Source: Pararhizobium sp. A13
GTDB lineage: Bacteria > Pseudomonadota > Alphaproteobacteria > Rhizobiales > Rhizobiaceae
Assembly: GCF_040126305.1 (NCBI RefSeq)
Contig: NZ_CP149511.1
Coordinates: 930,001-994,000 of the forward strand
Direction: 5' to 3'
Length of the DNA: 64,000 nucleotides
How positions within the stretch are numbered: the stretch's first letter is position 1; every line of letters starts with the position of its first letter. Below the pieces are notes generated by a model. That model worked only from the letters and a program-made list of their open reading frames with translations, was not told the origin of the DNA and searched no databases. The position numbers were made by a program, and so were the translations under genes. This document shows positions 61,844 to 64,000 of the stretch, in pieces.

Positions 61844-63016
61844 TCAAAGTCCGATCTGCCCCAGAGCATTGCGGAAATTCGCCTCGCATGCGGAATAACG
61901 GTCGATCACGGCCTGCGTGTCGATCTTGCCGAGGAAGTTGGCGAGATAGGCGCGCTTGTCCGCCTCCCTGTTCCAGGTGGCTGCCTCGATATAGGGGAAG
62001 CCGATGAACTCCAGCATTTCCCGCATGCGGTCGTCGACCGCGATCATGAGGGCGGGTGTGCCGGCCTGCATACCGATGATGCAGCCGTGGAAACGGCGGC
62101 CGAAGCAGAGATCGCGCGAGGACATCGCGCCCCGCCACTGGTTCGTGTCGAAATAGACCAGCAGCTCGGATTTCCGCTGCCATTTTTCCGAATGCTTGTA
62201 TTCGGTCGCGCCAGTGATGCGCCCGCTCGCCCGGTCATAGACGATGTCATTGTCGTCGCCGGTCAGGGAGAGGTTGTAGGCAACGATCTCGTCCTGGACG
62301 ACATAGCTTGCCACGCTGTCGGGCTTAAGCAACGCATGGGCGTCGACGATCGTATCGGCAACACTGCCGAGATAGCCGCCGAAGGCGATCTTCTGGGCTT
62401 CTACCAGTCCCGGATTGGCAAGCGCGGAAAGTGACCGCTTCATCTCGTTCGGAGCGAAATAGAGCGATGGGCAGCCGGTCGGCTTGACGAACTTCATGCC
62501 CTGCTCCCTGAGAAACTCGGCAGTGAAATAGCCGCGGGTAAGGAAGAAGCTCTCCTTTTTCCTCAAAACCTCAAGGAACTGGAGCGTACCGGCCGGCAGT
62601 AGTTCCTTGAGACCCTCCTTGCGCTGGATACCGATGCCCATCACCACGACCGGCATCTTCAGCTTGGCGAAGACTTCGGCTTCCAGGTCCGCGGAGTAGC
62701 CGGGCCGCAAGAGGTTGGCGGAGGCGAAAACGCAAATATCGAACTCGCGGTTGACGCGCTCGTAGACGTCTTCTGATCCCCGGTTGTTGGCGAGGTGCCA
62801 GAACGGCAGGTAGGTGACGTCATGACCGCGCAGGCTTTCGGCTGCGCCCTCGCCGATCAGGTAGTTGCCGGTATTGGCGATCCGCCTGACCTGGGAAATC
62901 AGGTCCTTCTTGGTGCTGGTCTCGTCAAAATAGGGCCGGTGGACGACAGTCGTGCCCGAAACCTGCGCAATCGTTCTCTGCAGATAAGACGGAATTCCCG
63001 TTAGCAAAATACGCAT
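61844..63016 (-). CDS. Polysaccharide pyruvyl transferase family protein
   Basis: 390 residues. Pattern ANTGNYLIGEGAAESL (~47-62), FDICVFASANLLRPG, VVMGIGIQRKEG, FVKPTGCPSLYF, FGRRFHGCIIGMQAGTPALMIAVDDR (~308-334). The last motif, 'R.HG.I.....G.P.......R', is the family's GT-B-like donor site. Transfers pyruvate from phosphoenolpyruvate to a sugar of the polysaccharide as a ketal, adding negative charge. About 40 bases downstream of a clear paralogue at 63056. Confidence 0.85.
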   Translation of the reverse strand: MRILLTGIPSYLQRTIAQVSGTTVVHRPYFDETSTKKDLISQVRRIANTGNYLIGEGAAESLRGHDVTYLPFWHLANNRGSEDVYERVNREFDICVFASANLLRPGYSADLEAEVFAKLKMPVVVMGIGIQRKEGLKELLPAGTLQFLEVLRKKESFFLTRGYFTAEFLREQGMKFVKPTGCPSLYFAPNEMKRSLSALANPGLVEAQKIAFGGYLGSVADTIVDAHALLKPDSVASYVVQDEIVAYNLSLTGDDNDIVYDRASGRITGATEYKHSEKWQRKSELLVYFDTNQWRGAMSSRDLCFGRRFHGCIIGMQAGTPALMIAVDDRMREMLEFIGFPYIEAATWNREADKRAYLANFLGKIDTQAVIDRYSACEANFRNALGQIGL

Positions 63017-63055
63017 AACTATCCTCTGAACCGATAAATGGTGGCCTTCGGGCCA

Positions 63056-64000
63056 TTAATTCGCGATGCCGATTTCACGAAGCGTCGTGCGGAAGGCGCG
63101 CTCGCGGTCGGAATACCGGTCGACAAGTTCGGTCGTGTTGAGCTTTGCCAGATGATCGGCCACGAACTCGGCGCGGTTCTCCGCCTTGTCGATCTCGGTG
63201 ACGTCGACGGCGGGCAGGCCGGTGAAGCCGAGCATCTCGCGCATGCGGTCGTCCACAGCCACCATCAGGCTCGGCACGGCCGCCTGCATGGCAATGATCG
63301 ATCCGTGGAAACGTCGGCCGAGGTTGAAGTCCATCGACGAAGCCCAGGCGCGCCACTGGTTGGTGTCGAAGAAGGTGCGAACCTCAAACCGCTGCTTCTC
63401 CCGCTCCGTGCCGGGATAGGCCAGATCGCCGATCATCAGGCCCGATGCGGAATCATAGACGCGCCCCTCATCTTTGGGCTCCACCTTCATGTCGAAGTGG
63501 AGGAACTCGTCCTGCACCACGTATTGCGGCACAGTGTCCTGCGGGGCCAGCGCATTCGCGTCGAGGATCGCATCCTGGTTGCCGCCGAGGTAGCCTGAAA
63601 AGATCGTCCGCGCCTTGCCGATCTTCACGCTCGACAGCTTCTTCATGGACCGGCGCATATTGTCCGGCATGAAATAGACGGAAGGGCAACCGGTCGGGCG
63701 CACGAAGGAGAAGCCCTGGTCCTTCAGGAAGCCGGCCGACTCGTAGCCGCGCGTCAGGAAGTAGTGCTCACGCTCCTTCAAGACGGCCAGGAGCCGCTTC
63801 GTTCCCTCCGGAAGATTGTTCTCCAGGTCCCTGCGGTTTTGCAGGCCGATGCCCAGCATGACGATCGGCATGTTGAGCCGGCTCAGGACCTCCGCCTCGG
63901 CGTCTGCGGAGAGCCCCTTGCGCAATAGGTTCGCGCAGGTAAAGACGCAGATGTCGAAGTTGCTGTTGAACTCATCGAACCCGCTGCCGCTTTTGCTCAA
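63056..64000 (-). CDS. Polysaccharide pyruvyl transferase family protein (5' end beyond window)
   Basis: 314 codons are visible and the frame is open at base 64000, so ~70 N-terminal residues lie outside. It is a paralogue of the next gene: FDICVFTCANLLRKG, VMLGIGLQNRRD, FVRPTGCPSVYFMPDNM, LGRRFHGSIIAMQAAVPSLMVAVDDRMREML. The two align over their whole visible length, suggesting tandem duplication with different acceptor sugars. Expected first of a unit of three with the glycoside hydrolase. Confidence 0.85.
   Translation of the reverse strand: MSKSGSGFDEFNSNFDICVFTCANLLRKGLSADAEAEVLSRLNMPIVMLGIGLQNRRDLENNLPEGTKRLLAVLKEREHYFLTRGYESAGFLKDQGFSFVRPTGCPSVYFMPDNMRRSMKKLSSVKIGKARTIFSGYLGGNQDAILDANALAPQDTVPQYVVQDEFLHFDMKVEPKDEGRVYDSASGLMIGDLAYPGTEREKQRFEVRTFFDTNQWRAWASSMDFNLGRRFHGSIIAMQAAVPSLMVAVDDRMREMLGFTGLPAVDVTEIDKAENRAEFVADHLAKLNTTELVDRYSDRERAFRTTLREIGIAN

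Overview
This 64-kb window looks like part of a large replicon (megaplasmid or chromid) of an alphaproteobacterium of the Rhizobiales, of the Rhizobium/Sinorhizobium/Agrobacterium type. The basis is the gene families (paired ScpB and DUF1403, many CUT1 and CUT2 sugar ABC transporters, a rhizobial alpha-r14-like sRNA), the G+C-rich codon use and the many toxin-antitoxin scars. No rRNA, tRNA, CRISPR array or replication gene was found. Species cannot be named from the sequence alone.

Layout. 1-4.8 kb is a decayed accessory region: the start of a HipA-like kinase running off the left edge, remnants of a PhnM-like amidohydrolase, a tyrosine recombinase, a cold-shock protein and a RES toxin, a 41-aa membrane peptide, an intact CHASE4-GGDEF cyclase, and a small RNA with three CCTCCTCCC hairpin loops. 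4.8-12.7 kb is a galactoside unit: GH42 beta-galactosidase, CUT1 ABC transporter and a divergent ROK regulator with its likely operator. 12.8-19.9 kb is a gluconate/aldonolactone unit: SMP-30 lactonase, LacI/GntR regulator, gluconokinase and a CUT2 transporter. Two near-identical 16-bp palindromes tie its promoters together.

19.9-24.7 kb is an island: an AbiE type IV toxin-antitoxin pair and a ParD-like antitoxin with a broken ParE, enclosed by 26-bp inverted repeats, then ScpB/DUF1403 and a HEPN remnant. 24.8-40.1 kb is a large carbon module: CUT2 transporter, threitol-dehydrogenase-like SDR, two DhaK/DhaL kinase pairs (one DhaK fused to a SorC regulator), RpiB-type isomerase, DeoR regulator, transketolase, class I FBPase and class II aldolase. 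The gene logic fits polyol (threitol) to erythrulose to erythrulose-4-P to erythrose-4-P, then rearrangement to hexose and triose phosphates. An FMN riboswitch without any riboflavin gene sits inside this module.

40.3-50.4 kb holds a small membrane protein, an RTX protein, a chemoreceptor with a CheR/CheB docking tail, a membrane-anchored AraC regulator and a MacAB/LolCDE-like export operon. 50.4-59.5 kb is again scarred: broken resolvase, GNAT-DUF1778 pair, frameshifted msrB beside intact msrA, an alpha/beta-hydrolase-OsmC fusion, a VOC protein, a RES-Xre pair inside 34-bp inverted repeats, an ATPase that lost its P-loop, and a degenerate GGDEF protein. 59.7-64 kb is the end of a polysaccharide locus: a collapsed rmlA/rmlB/rmlD remnant, a secreted glycoside hydrolase and two polysaccharide pyruvyltransferases, the last cut by the right edge.
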